A stretch of 35,107 nt of DNA. Origin: an uncultured Opitutales bacterium. Its GTDB lineage: Bacteria; Verrucomicrobiota; Verrucomicrobiia; Opitutales; Intestinicryptomonadaceae. The notes beneath the pieces are model-generated. The model had not been told where the DNA came from. It saw nothing but the letters and a program-made list of their open reading frames with translations, and searched no databases. Shown piece after piece: positions 8,393 through 16,688 of this stretch; the first letter of the stretch is position 1; every line of letters starts with the position of its first letter. The stretch is from positions 1 to 35,107 of the forward strand of contig URAJ01000025.1 in assembly GCA_900545715.1 (NCBI GenBank). Reading direction: 5' to 3'. The position numbers and the translations under genes are program-made.

Positions 8393-9492
8393 CTGTATTT
8401 AATTTTTCCGAAGCGCATGCGGTCGTTTCCAAAGTCGAATTCTTGCGGGGAAACGAATTCAAACGGTCGTTTGCCCTCCCAAACTGAAAGTGCCGAATCG
8501 CCGAGTCTTAGGGAATCGTTCACATATTCAAACGCAAATTCGGCGGCCTTTGCCGCGCAACAGGACTGCAATATGCGCGCCCCTCCTTCTATATATAACG
8601 ACGAAATACGCTCATGCAAAAGCGATTTTTTTAAAAAATCCCAAAAAAGAGGGGAATCCGAAGGTTCAGGCACGCGCATTACGGCAATTCCGCGCTCGGC
8701 GAGAGATTTTTCACGAATTGGGTCGGATTCCATTGCGCAAACAACCCTCGTGCGGCTTGCAAATTCGTCGGAGAAAACGTGGAAGGCGGAAATATCGGGC
8801 AATTCCGCTGTCGACAATTTTGCGTCGAAAATGAGCCTTACGGGGCATTTTTCGGGTTTTCCGCTGACTCTTGCGGTGAGCCTTGGGTTGTCGGCCAACA
8901 AAGTTCCAAATCCCACTCCGATGGACTGAAAAAACGAGCGCCATTTCATTACGTCGGCAGCCGCGTCTTCGCCTGTTATGCGGGTTCTCTCACCGCGCTT
9001 TGCGGCGATTTTGCCGTCGCTTGACATCGCGTATTTGAGCGCGATTACCGCCTTTTGCGAAGTTATGGATTCGTTGAAAATAAAATTTAGCCGCTTTGCC
9101 TGCTCTTCGAGAATCCCGAATGAACATTCTATCGAATGGGATTTTAAGATTTGCTCGGCGCGGCCCGAATGAGCCGGATTGGGATCCTTCGTCGCCGCAA
9201 AAACCCTCGCGATTCCTGCCGAAATTATTGCGTCGCAACACGCCCCCGTACGGCCGCGCGTGCTGCACGGCTCGAGTGTGACGTACAAATCGGCGCCCTT
9301 CGGAGACTCAGATGCGTTTCTTAGACATTCGATTTCCGCGTGCGCAGCCCCGTCTTTCGTATGCCAGCCCTCGGCGATAATGCGTCCGTTTTTTACAAGG
9401 ACAGCCCCGACCATTGGGTTCGGGGATGTGGCGCCCCAGCCGCGCTTTGCGAGCTCGAGCGCGCGGCGCATATAAAATTCGGCGTTGGGCAT
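8389..9492 (-). CDS. ribD: Riboflavin biosynthesis deaminase/reductase RibD
   Basis: A 367-residue bifunctional enzyme carrying out the second and third steps of riboflavin synthesis from GTP. The N-terminal deaminase domain (about 1-145) has the zinc motif HAE (H51, E53) and PC...C (C76 and C85 or C86); here PCSTRGRTGACC takes the place of the usual PCSHxGRTPPC. The C-terminal reductase domain (about 146-367) has 'ALKYAMSSDGKIA', 'SIGVGFGTLLADNPRLTAR' and 'SLYIEGGARILQS'. No other rib gene or FMN riboswitch is visible nearby. Only one base separates it from the MBL gene upstream, and it overlaps the methyltransferase downstream. A weak AAGAGG precedes the start. Confidence 0.95.
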   Translation of the reverse strand: MPNAEFYMRRALELAKRGWGATSPNPMVGAVLVKNGRIIAEGWHTKDGAAHAEIECLRNASESPKGADLYVTLEPCSTRGRTGACCDAIISAGIARVFAATKDPNPAHSGRAEQILKSHSIECSFGILEEQAKRLNFIFNESITSQKAVIALKYAMSSDGKIAAKRGERTRITGEDAAADVMKWRSFFQSIGVGFGTLLADNPRLTARVSGKPEKCPVRLIFDAKLSTAELPDISAFHVFSDEFASRTRVVCAMESDPIREKSLAERGIAVMRVPEPSDSPLFWDFLKKSLLHERISSLYIEGGARILQSCCAAKAAEFAFEYVNDSLRLGDSALSVWEGKRPFEFVSPQEFDFGNDRMRFGKIKYR

Positions 9493-9493
9493 T

Positions 9494-10138
9494 TTAGCCT
9501 CTTACAAATGGATTAGAAGTTTTCTCGACTCCTACGGAGGTCGGGTATCCGTGCCCGGGATATATCACGGTTGAGTCCGGCAACCCGTATATTTTCTTTA
9601 CCGACTTTTCGAGAGTCGGGAAGTCTCCGCCCCAGAGGTCGGTGCGCCCGACGCTGCCTTCAAAAATCAAGTCGCCCACGAAAGCGCAGGTTTTGCCTTC
9701 GTCTTCAAAAATAAACGCAAGGCTGCCCGGACAGTGGCCGGGAACTTCGAGGCATTTTATTTTGAAGCCCGCATATTCCAGTATGTCGCCGTCTTTTGGC
9801 TCTACGCTTACGACGGTTTTTTCGAGTTTTATATGCCCGAATAGGCGGCTCGTCTGGAATTCCGGATTTTCGATGAGCTGTTTGCCTTCGGTACCGGCTA
9901 TAATTGGCGCTTGGCAGGCGGCGGAAATTTTTGCGGCGTCGCCGATATGGTCCCAGTGGCCGTGTGTTATTAGAACCGCCCTGAGCTTCAAGTTTTCCTC
10001 TTTAAGGCGCGGCATTATTTGATCCGCCGAGCCGAATGGGGCATCGACAAGGACTGCTTCGCCCTGCGATGCGCCGTAAACTAAGTACGAGTTTGTATCG
10101 AGCTGCCCGGACGGGAATGTTTCGATTTTCATCTTCAT
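9494..10138 (-). CDS. Metallo-beta-lactamase-fold hydrolase (glyoxalase II-like)
   Basis: The binuclear metal motif THGHWDH, the later 'VPGHCPGSLAF' and 'FVGDLIFEGSVGRTDLWGG', and the C-terminal 'VIYPGHGYPTSVGVEKTSNPFV' place this in the small YcbL/GloB-like subgroup. Such enzymes hydrolyse glutathione or other thioesters; the actual substrate here is unknown. The open frame extends upstream to 10186, but that would run into the preceding esterase. The ATG at 10138, two bases after the esterase stop, gives MKMKIETF, where family homology begins (214 residues); an ATG at 10132 is also possible. Ribosome re-initiation after the esterase is likely, as no Shine-Dalgarno is visible. Confidence 0.88.
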   Translation of the reverse strand: MKMKIETFPSGQLDTNSYLVYGASQGEAVLVDAPFGSADQIMPRLKEENLKLRAVLITHGHWDHIGDAAKISAACQAPIIAGTEGKQLIENPEFQTSRLFGHIKLEKTVVSVEPKDGDILEYAGFKIKCLEVPGHCPGSLAFIFEDEGKTCAFVGDLIFEGSVGRTDLWGGDFPTLEKSVKKIYGLPDSTVIYPGHGYPTSVGVEKTSNPFVRG

Positions 10139-10140
10139 TT

Positions 10141-11046
10141 TTAATAATTGTACGCTTTGAGCCAAGTTGCGAGCAGGTCTTTCCATTCGTCAACGGGCTT
10201 GTCGAGTTTGCGGAGGGCATAGCCGTGCCCGCCGCTTTGGAATATATGGACACTCGCTGGGACTTTCAGTTCCTTTAGAGCGAGGAAATAGGATATTGCG
10301 GAGTTGACGAGGCCGTCGTCGAGCGTTTGCACGATGAATGCCGGAGGGGTGTCCTTTGTGACGGGCAATTCGCCGGCGAGCCTGTACATTCCGTTGTAGT
10401 CGTGCCCGGGGTTCTTAGAGTTTTTCCAGCGCTTTTCGTTGCCGGGTTCGTCGCAATAGGCGGGATAAATCAGGATAGTTCCGTCTGGGCGCGCGGAGAG
10501 CCCGTCTATATTGTCTATTGGCTCGTATAATTTTTTTGCGTAGTTTGTCGATGCCCTTGCCGATAGGCTCGCCCCTGCGGAGAAGCCCATTACGGCGATT
10601 TTATTTGGGTCGACATTCCATTCTTTTGCGTTTGCGCGCGCCGTCCTGATAGCCCTTTGGGCGTCCATAAGCGCTCCCATGGGATTGTTCGGGACGCGGT
10701 ATTTTAGAACGAGCGCCGACACTCCCTGCGAATTAAGCCATTCGGCGATTTCCGTGCCTTCGTGCCCGTAAGCAATCACACCGTATCCGCCGCCGGGGCA
10801 GACTACAACCAATCCTGTGGGCTTGTCGGACTTTGCCTTGAAAAATTCCAGAGTAGGCTTGGAGACATTGCGTATGATTAGCACTTTGTCTTTCTTGCCA
10901 ATCCAAGTATCTTCAATTTTAGACGATTCCGGCTCGGCGGCGGATTTACCAGGCATTTTGCCTTCCGGCCATAAATCGAATTTTTCGGAGGCGAGAGTAA
11001 GCGACACCGCTGCGAATGCGGACAGGGCAATCAATAATTTTTTCAT
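10141..11046 (-). CDS. Secreted alpha/beta-hydrolase esterase (paralogue 2)
   Basis: A 301-residue esterase/lipase-like protein with a Sec signal peptide (cleavage near SLTLA-S, about residue 19). The oxyanion-hole stretch 'VVVCPGGGYGVIAYGHEG' and the nucleophile elbow GFSAGA (serine near residue 155) are clear. The late acid and histidine are probably in 'VQTLDDGLV' and 'QSGGHGYAL'. It resembles the acetyl-xylan/carbohydrate esterases often seen in polysaccharide degraders; the substrate is unproven. It is a close paralogue of the gene just upstream, with shared blocks such as WPEGKMPG and KDTPPAFIVQT, so it arose by tandem duplication. Its ATG overlaps that gene's stop (ATGA, 11043-11046). 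Confidence 0.88.
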   Translation of the reverse strand: MKKLLIALSAFAAVSLTLASEKFDLWPEGKMPGKSAAEPESSKIEDTWIGKKDKVLIIRNVSKPTLEFFKAKSDKPTGLVVVCPGGGYGVIAYGHEGTEIAEWLNSQGVSALVLKYRVPNNPMGALMDAQRAIRTARANAKEWNVDPNKIAVMGFSAGASLSARASTNYAKKLYEPIDNIDGLSARPDGTILIYPAYCDEPGNEKRWKNSKNPGHDYNGMYRLAGELPVTKDTPPAFIVQTLDDGLVNSAISYFLALKELKVPASVHIFQSGGHGYALRKLDKPVDEWKDLLATWLKAYNY

Positions 11047-11957
11047 CTTTTTTCCCCGTCGAAATTATTGTGTTCGAGCCATTCTTCGTACAAATCTTTC
11101 CATTCCGATACGAGGTCGGCCTTGTTGTTCAATCCGTAGCCGTGGCCGCCTTTATCGAACATGTGCAGGTTTGCGGGAACTTTGTTCTTTTTGAGTGCCA
11201 GATAATAGGCGATTGCCGCGTTTGCGTAGAAGTCGTCCTGCGTCTGGACAATAAACGCGGGTGGGGTGTCTTTTGTGACATTCAAGTTTTCCGCAATGGC
11301 GTAAGTTGAATTGTAGTCGGCATCGCGCAAGGGTTTGCCGGACCAGCGCAAGTCGTTGCCGGGCTTGTCGCAATAGGCGGGGTACACGAGCCCTGTGAAG
11401 TCTGGGCGAGTGGAAAGGGAATCGATTGCGTCTATTGGTTCGTAGGTTTTTTTGTCGAACTGGGTGGAGGCGCGGGCGCAGAGGTTTGCGCCTGCGGAAA
11501 AGCCCATTATACCTATCCTATTTGGGTCAATATTCCATTTTTGGGCGTTTGAGCGGACTATTCTGATAGCGCGCTGTATATCCATAAGTGCGGCTTGGGG
11601 CTTGTTTGGAACGCGGTAGAATAGAATTGCGCACGGAATATCTTCGTCCGAAATCCAGTTGGCGATTTGCGTGCCCTCATGATTGCTTGCAAGCCCCATG
11701 TACGCGCCGCCGGGGCAGATTATCATAAAGCCCGTTTTCCTATGCGTCTGCGGGAGGAATACTTCAAGTCTCGGCAGTTCTCTTATTTCCGGGATTTTTC
11801 CGTTCTTGTCTGTGATTTTGTCGGCGTCGGCGCCGGGCATTTTGCCTTCCGGCCAAACGGGGATGGTTTCCCTCATTACATTGTCGGCGTCGGCGTATGC
11901 GAGCGCGGCGGCTGTTATTGCGAGAAGTGCGGCTATATTTCTAATAATATGTTTCAT
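11043..11957 (-). CDS. Secreted alpha/beta-hydrolase esterase (paralogue 1)
   Basis: A 304-residue protein with a Sec signal peptide (MKHIIRNIAALLAITAAALA). It has the same architecture as its downstream paralogue: WPEGKMPG after the signal, 'IICPGGAYMGLASNHEG', nucleophile elbow GFSAGA, 'VQTQDDFYANAAIAYY', and the catalytic-histidine region 'FDKGGHGYG'. The frame stays open to 12155, but that extension lacks a signal peptide. The ATG at 11957 is preceded by AAAGGA at the right spacing and by a promoter-like element (11979-12007), so it is the likely start. It heads a six-gene unit that includes mbl, ribD, the methyltransferase and the M16 peptidase. Confidence 0.88.
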   Translation of the reverse strand: MKHIIRNIAALLAITAAALAYADADNVMRETIPVWPEGKMPGADADKITDKNGKIPEIRELPRLEVFLPQTHRKTGFMIICPGGAYMGLASNHEGTQIANWISDEDIPCAILFYRVPNKPQAALMDIQRAIRIVRSNAQKWNIDPNRIGIMGFSAGANLCARASTQFDKKTYEPIDAIDSLSTRPDFTGLVYPAYCDKPGNDLRWSGKPLRDADYNSTYAIAENLNVTKDTPPAFIVQTQDDFYANAAIAYYLALKKNKVPANLHMFDKGGHGYGLNNKADLVSEWKDLYEEWLEHNNFDGEKR

Positions 11958-11978
11958 AAATTTGTCCTTTGATGGAAC

Positions 11979-12007
11979 ATTAAAACGGTAAAGCCCTAAT
12001 CTATCAA
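11979..12007 (-). promoter_or_regulatory. Putative promoter of the esterase operon
   Basis: On the minus strand TTGATA (12002-12007) and TTTAAT (11979-11984) are 17 bases apart, a reasonable sigma-70-type match. The expected start of transcription is near 11972, just upstream of the AAAGGA that serves the esterase start at 11957. Confidence 0.4.
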
Positions 12008-12253
12008 GTAAAGTTTTTGAGCTTGCGGATATTGTTTTGTATATTTTTCTTATGGCGTTTATTTTGCTTTCCTTGTGGAAGTCTGCCTTAATTTCAGCAC
12101 ATTTAGAATATAATTGGAGTGCCCTTTTTGTAAATTTTTTTGCGAAGGCACGCAATGATTTTTAACTTTGGCTAATAAGTGCCTAGCGGCGGAGGGGGAG
12201 GTAGGCATTTATATGCGGATATTTAAAAAAAGTCCCGCTGCTTTAAAAAATGA
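12008..12253. other. Intergenic, no gene recognised
   Basis: AT-rich sequence between the esterase operon and the rpsU terminator. One imperfect hairpin is visible, with arms AAGTGCCTA (ending at 12185) and TAGGCATTT (12202-12210) around a purine-rich loop that contains GGAGGGGGAGG. I see no coding signal. Confidence 0.4.
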
Positions 12254-12285
12254 AAAAAACCGGACTTGAAAGTCCGGTTTTTGAA
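12254..12285 (-). terminator. Terminator of rpsU
   Basis: ACCGGACTT/AAGTCCGGT forms a strong hairpin flanked by A and T runs on both sides, so it could act on either strand. It lies about ten bases beyond the rpsU stop. Confidence 0.85.
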
Positions 12286-12294
12286 TAAAAGCTG

Positions 12295-12495
12295 TTAGCA
12301 GTTTTCGTAACGCTGGCGGAGCATATTGTTGAAAGCGGCCACCTTCTTCTTGCGGCGCTTGATTTCGCTCGGCTTTTCAAAGTATCTTTTCTGGCGGATA
12401 TCGCGGATTACTCCTTCCCTGTCGAGCTTCTTTTTAAGTCTGCGCAGGGCCTTTTCCATCGCTTCCCCCTTGCGGAGTTTAACTTCTACGGGCAT
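12295..12495 (-). CDS. rpsU: Small ribosomal subunit protein bS21
   Basis: A 66-residue, very basic protein with the bS21 signatures: 'GEAMEKALRRLKKKLDREGV' at 10-29 and 'YFEKPSEIKRRKKK' at 38-51. bS21 sits on the 30S platform beside the 3' end of 16S rRNA and the anti-Shine-Dalgarno. The gene stands alone with its own terminator. It is preceded by a perfect 10-base Shine-Dalgarno, which is exceptional in this window and may point to autoregulation. A phenylalanine (F55) occupies the C-terminal region where, as I recall, Flavobacterium bS21 has a tyrosine implicated in blocking the anti-Shine-Dalgarno. That alignment is by eye. Confidence 0.97.
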   Translation of the reverse strand: MPVEVKLRKGEAMEKALRRLKKKLDREGVIRDIRQKRYFEKPSEIKRRKKKVAAFNNMLRQRYENC

Positions 12496-12502
12496 CTTTG
12501 AT

Positions 12503-12512
12503 TCACCTCCTT
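12503..12512 (-). promoter_or_regulatory. Perfect ribosome binding site of rpsU
   Basis: On the minus strand AAGGAGGTGA lies just upstream of the rpsU ATG. It matches ten consecutive bases of the complement of the usual 16S rRNA 3' tail. No other start in this window has a comparable site. Confidence 0.9.
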
Positions 12513-12588
12513 CTTTCTTTGTATTCCCATTGGGAATTAAAGGTTCAATATTTTTATTTTATGCGGCGCACGTCAAGCGGAAAATTTT

Positions 12589-12627
12589 AACAGCCGCAAA
12601 AAATCCAGACTTTGTTTTGCGGCTGTT
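12589..12627 (-). terminator. Long hairpin terminator after the glycosidase gene
   Basis: AACAGCCGCAAAA (12589-12601) and TTTTGCGGCTGTT (12615-12627) form a perfect 13-bp stem with a 13-base loop. It begins 20 bases beyond the glycosidase stop. The T-run following it on the minus strand is mixed with A, but the stem is strong. Confidence 0.65.
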
Positions 12628-12646
12628 TATTTGCGGAGAATCTTTG

Positions 12647-14961
12647 TTATATGGAAAAATCCCCCGAAACTTTTACGCGGTAGAAATCGCCGTCGCTTTC
12701 CCACGACTTGTCGATTTTACTTTCGGGAACGAGGCGCTTGGGGAAAATAATTGTCTTTTGGGAGTCCTCTGCGGATTTGTAGTCGAGCTTCGAGAATTTG
12801 CCGTCTTTGACCAAAACGTCAACTTTCCCGCCGCCGTACGCCGGCAGAGTGAATGAGAAATCTTTCCAGCTTTCCGGCGCCGCCCACGCTACTTTCATTT
12901 CGCCTTTCTCATTTTGGTGCAATAGCAGATTGTTGAAAGCGTAAATGAAGTTTCCGGCAGAAGACACAAACCACGGATTGTTCCCGGTTTCAAGAATTTC
13001 CCACGGCTCCTTGAAAAGGCCGACGCCCGACATTGAGAGAATGGCGGTGTCGTAGGCGTTCTTTGCGTCGCCAATGCAGGAGAATGATGAGCTAAGCCAG
13101 CTTGCGTACCAAGAGCAAACCGATTTCCCGACGGGAACCATATTGCCAGCCGAATAGATGTTTTTATAAAAGTCGCGCACGGCGGCTGTCCCCTTGGGGT
13201 CGTCCAAAGAAAGAACCGGGAATGGGAAATATCCGCATATTGTCACAATGCTTTTTTCTTTGCAGCCTTCAAACGGTATATACATTTCGTCGTTTTGCGG
13301 GAGGGTCTTGCGCAATCCGGCGGCCGTTTCCCTAAAAGTTTTCGCGGTCTCGGCATCGACTCCGAGAATGTCGGCGGCCTTTGCGGCGGTCTCGAATGAG
13401 TATATTGCGCCGCACGAGGTTAGGAATGCGTTTTCCACTGCGGGGCCGAGGCGTTCGATGTCGGTGCATTTGCCTATTGTTATCCTGCCGCCGTGGTTGT
13501 AAACCATGTGCGAGAGCAGGAACAGGGCGCACTCTTTCATTACGGGGTAGGCGGTTTCTTTGAGGAATTTTTTATCGCCTGTGTATAGATATTGCTTCCA
13601 GCCCGTTGCCGAGATTGTGGACATATGGAAGACGTGGTCGAGCCAGAGTCCGTCGGTTGTGCCTTCCGAGCCGTCTTCGTTTGTTTCCCATACGTATCTT
13701 GCGCCTATTTTGTTGAAAGTCGGGGCGCGGTAGTATGAAACCCTCATTATGGCGGGGGCGAGGAGTTTTCTGCGGAATACGCACGGGCGTTCGGAGAGGT
13801 CGAATTTACCCGCCGACATTGCCCCGACCGAAGTGTAGAATTCGTCCCAGCCGAAGTATCTGCCAGACCAGCCCGCGCCGTGCCCGAATATCGTCACTGG
13901 GAACGACCACCTTGTGGCGACAGTTTTCATGTGGTAGAGGGATGTGAGGTATACGTCGGATATTGCCTTGTCGGGGATTGAGACTTTCGAGCCTTCTTCG
14001 TAGAATTTTTTCCATTCTTTCTTATGGTCTTCGAGCAGCCCTCCGAAGCCTGCTTTGGCGGCTTCTAGCAGTTTTGCGGAGCGTTCGTCGCGCACGGATT
14101 CGGGAAATTCGTCTTGGCGGGCAGTGTTCGAGAGCTTTACGACGTCCGAGTATTTTACTTTTTCGCCGCTACTTTTTGTTATTTTATTTGCGAGGCGCTC
14201 GATGTCTCCCGCAATATCCGTATTGTAGTTGTCGGCATATAGGGCGACGTACGATATTTCCGCTGGGGATTTGTCGAATGAAGTTGAGAACGACGCGTAA
14301 TTTTTGCCGGCCTCGAAGGTTGAGGGCTTGGAGGGCAGGATTTGTATTTGCCCGCGGTACACTTTTAATCCGTAGGCGGTGTATCTGATGGAGGCGCGCT
14401 CGGGGGATTCCAGCTTTTCGGGCTTTTCGACTACCATTCGCGGCGGGTTTTTAACCGAGTCCGCGTCGGTGAGAAAGTATGTGAATTTTACATCGACTTT
14501 TGCTGACTTGTCATTGGGCTCGACCACTTTTTTTACGGCGAGCATATCGAGACCCATCGGCACGAATACTGTTGTTTTACAGTAGCCTCTGCATATTTAA
14601 CAGTGCACTCGATTAGTGCGTTTTCGCGGTCGAGCTTTTGTTCCCACGAGAGAGGCTTCCCGAGGGGCTTTCCGCCGACGGTAATCGAAGTCTTATAGTG
14701 CCCCATAGTGATTAGGGCTGAATAGTTGTCTGTGCGGGAGTACCTTCTGCCGGCCCAGACCACTTCCGGATAGTACGAGCGGTATTTTTTCTGGAATTGT
14801 TCGCCTTCAAAGTCGATGCTCGTGCATATAGAGCCATTGCCTACAACCGGCGGAACATAGTGCTTTGGTATAGACGCGTCCTCCGAAACTACTGTTATGG
14901 CGCGCGCCGCGAGAGCTGAAAACGCCAAAATAGAAGATATGTATAATAATTTCCTAAACAT
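12647..14961 (-). pseudogene. Frameshifted six-hairpin glycosidase gene (GH65/GH95-like)
   Basis: Two overlapping minus frames make one protein. Frame A (14961 down to 14533) has a signal peptide (cleavage near LAARA) and the start of a beta-sandwich domain ('PPVVGNGSICTSIDFEGEQF'). Frame B (to 12647) continues with 'KTTVFVPMGLDML' and an (alpha/alpha)6-barrel: 'YFGWDEFYTSVGAM', 'WETNEDGSEGTTDGLWLDHVF', 'NPWFVSSAGNFIYAFNNLLLHQ'. One extra A in the minus-strand A-run (14575-14578) would join them into about 771 residues, a normal length for GH65/GH95-type enzymes acting on alpha-linked sugars or fucosides. Both halves are otherwise intact, so the break is recent, a sequencing error, or bypassed by slippage at A-AAA. 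The exact substrate is unknown. Confidence 0.75.
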
Positions 14962-15113
14962 ACTTGGGGATTATTATTTGTTTGTTTAAAAATCAATAAG
15001 TAAAAGACTATTTTTATTTTTAAGAGTTCAACTTTTTGCTTAGGGTACTTTGCGGCAAATTTCAAAGGTTAAAGCGGAGCTTATTTTTGCCGTTTTTTGC
15101 GCGCCTAAACGGC

Positions 15114-15141
15114 TTGACGCGCTATTTTTTGGAATTAAAAT
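15114..15141 (+). promoter_or_regulatory. Putative promoter of the lar operon
   Basis: TTGACG (15114-15119) and TAAAAT (15136-15141) are separated by 16 bases. Transcription would begin near 15148, only about eight bases before the larC ATG, so the mRNA would be nearly leaderless. That fits the absence of a Shine-Dalgarno. Confidence 0.4.
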
Positions 15142-15155
15142 GGCGCGAAAAATAT

Positions 15156-16688
15156 ATGAAGACTTTATATTACGACTGTTTTGCGGGCATAAGCGGGGAT
15201 ATGAATCTCGGCGCGCTTGTGGACGCCGGGGCCGACGCGGCGGAGCTTGAAAGGCGGCTGCAAACATTGGGTGTCGGAGGCTGGAGGCTCGAGATATCGC
15301 GCGAGAGCAGGCTTGGAATATTTGGCACTCGCGTGCATGTCGCGCTAGACAGCGGCGCATGCGAAGGCGCGGAAAACTTTGGCCACACACATTCGGAAGG
15401 CTGTGCACATTCACACCGCGACCACGAGCATTCCTATAATGCTTGTGAACATTCGAATCACGACCACGAACATTTTCACGATACTAACGAACACTCCCAG
15501 CACGAACATTCTCACAACACCCACGAACATTTCCATCATACCCACGAAAACTCCCACCATACTCACGGACATTCTGCGGAAAATTTAGCATATTGCACCT
15601 CCAATAATGGGCACTCTATAAAAGAAAGCGGAGAAATTGAAACTTCAGCCGAAGCTCTCGCGCACAACAACCGCAATGAAACGGCGCACGGCGGGGCGGC
15701 AGCGCACCACCATTCACATAGGACATTCGGGGAAATTGCCAAAATAATAGAAAATTCGGGATTGTCCGAAAGGGTTAAGCGCGACTCCATGAAAATTTTT
15801 AGGGCGCTCGCCGAGGCGGAGGCCAAAGTGCACGGTGTTGAAATCGAAAATGTTCATTTCCACGAGGTCGGCGCGGTCGATTCGATAGTCGACATAGTCG
15901 GAGCCGCCGTATGCTTTGAGCTGCTGGGGGTTGACAGAATAGTGTCTTCGGCGGTTGAGCTTGGTTCGGGCACGGTGAGATGCGCGCACGGGGTGATGCC
16001 GGTTCCTGCCCCCGCGACGGCGGAGCTTGCAAAATCTTTCCCGTCAAAGCTCGGGGGCGCCGCGCATGAGGCGACAACCCCGACAGGCGCTGCGATTATA
16101 GCTTCCATGTGCGATGCGTACGAGCCGAAGCTCTCGGGCAAAGTTTCGTCTGTCGGCGTCGGGATTGGCGGCCGCGACGTTCCCGGAATCGCGAACGTGC
16201 TGAGGGTTATGGTTTACGAAACGCGCCAAGAGCCCCTGACGCTTACCGAAGAGATGGCGCTTGTGGAGGCGAATATCGACGATATGAGCGCCGAGGAGCT
16301 TGCGGAATTTGCGCAGTCGCTCTTTGGCGAAGGCGCCGTGGACGCATGGCAAGAGCCGATTGCAATGAAGAAGTGCAGGGTGGGCGTAAAAGTGTGCGCA
16401 TTGTGCTCGCCAGAGGCCGAAGACAGGGTGGCGGCGGCTTTCTTTGAGAGGTCTGGCACACTCGGAGTCAGGCGAATGCGCGTACGTCGGGACAGCCTTC
16501 CGCGCGAGGAAACTGTGTTTGAGTCGTCGTTCGGCAAAGTTCGCGTTAAGACCGCGCGCTTCGGCGGAATAAGAAAGTCGAAGGCGGAAGCCGACGATAT
16601 TGCGAAAATTTCTGCAAAAACGCGAATGCCTTTTGGAAAATTGTCGAGAAAGATATTAGATGAATTTGAAAGAAAAGGCGCTGAGTGA
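15156..16688 (+). CDS. larC: Nickel insertion protein LarC with histidine-rich insert
   Basis: LarC puts nickel into the pyridinium-3,5-bisthiocarboxylic acid mononucleotide, giving the nickel-pincer cofactor of lactate racemase and relatives. The start at 15156 gives the family N-terminus MKTLYYDCFAGISGDMNLGA; the frame stays open upstream without homology. Core motifs are 'VHGVEIENVHFHEVGAVDSIVDIVG', 'VELGSGTVRCAHGVMPVPAPAT', 'EATTPTGAAI' and 'VEANIDDMSAEELAEF'. The protein is 510 residues against roughly 400 usually, because residues of about 72-190 hold an insert with 24 histidines in its first 64 positions (repeats like HEHSHNTHEHFHHTH). A shorter His tract is normal in LarC; this one suggests nickel storage or buffering. 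The gene overlaps larE by 29 bases. Confidence 0.93.
   Translation: MKTLYYDCFAGISGDMNLGALVDAGADAAELERRLQTLGVGGWRLEISRESRLGIFGTRVHVALDSGACEGAENFGHTHSEGCAHSHRDHEHSYNACEHSNHDHEHFHDTNEHSQHEHSHNTHEHFHHTHENSHHTHGHSAENLAYCTSNNGHSIKESGEIETSAEALAHNNRNETAHGGAAAHHHSHRTFGEIAKIIENSGLSERVKRDSMKIFRALAEAEAKVHGVEIENVHFHEVGAVDSIVDIVGAAVCFELLGVDRIVSSAVELGSGTVRCAHGVMPVPAPATAELAKSFPSKLGGAAHEATTPTGAAIIASMCDAYEPKLSGKVSSVGVGIGGRDVPGIANVLRVMVYETRQEPLTLTEEMALVEANIDDMSAEELAEFAQSLFGEGAVDAWQEPIAMKKCRVGVKVCALCSPEAEDRVAAAFFERSGTLGVRRMRVRRDSLPREETVFESSFGKVRVKTARFGGIRKSKAEADDIAKISAKTRMPFGKLSRKILDEFERKGAE

Noticed and set aside
11958..12155. N-terminal extension of esterase paralogue 1
   Set aside because: The extension has no homology and would bury the signal peptide; ATG 11957 has a good ribosome binding site.
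15380..15600. Repeats in larC as a CRISPR-like array
   Set aside because: The units are short, irregular and in frame, and encode a His-rich tract; there are no spacers of uniform length.
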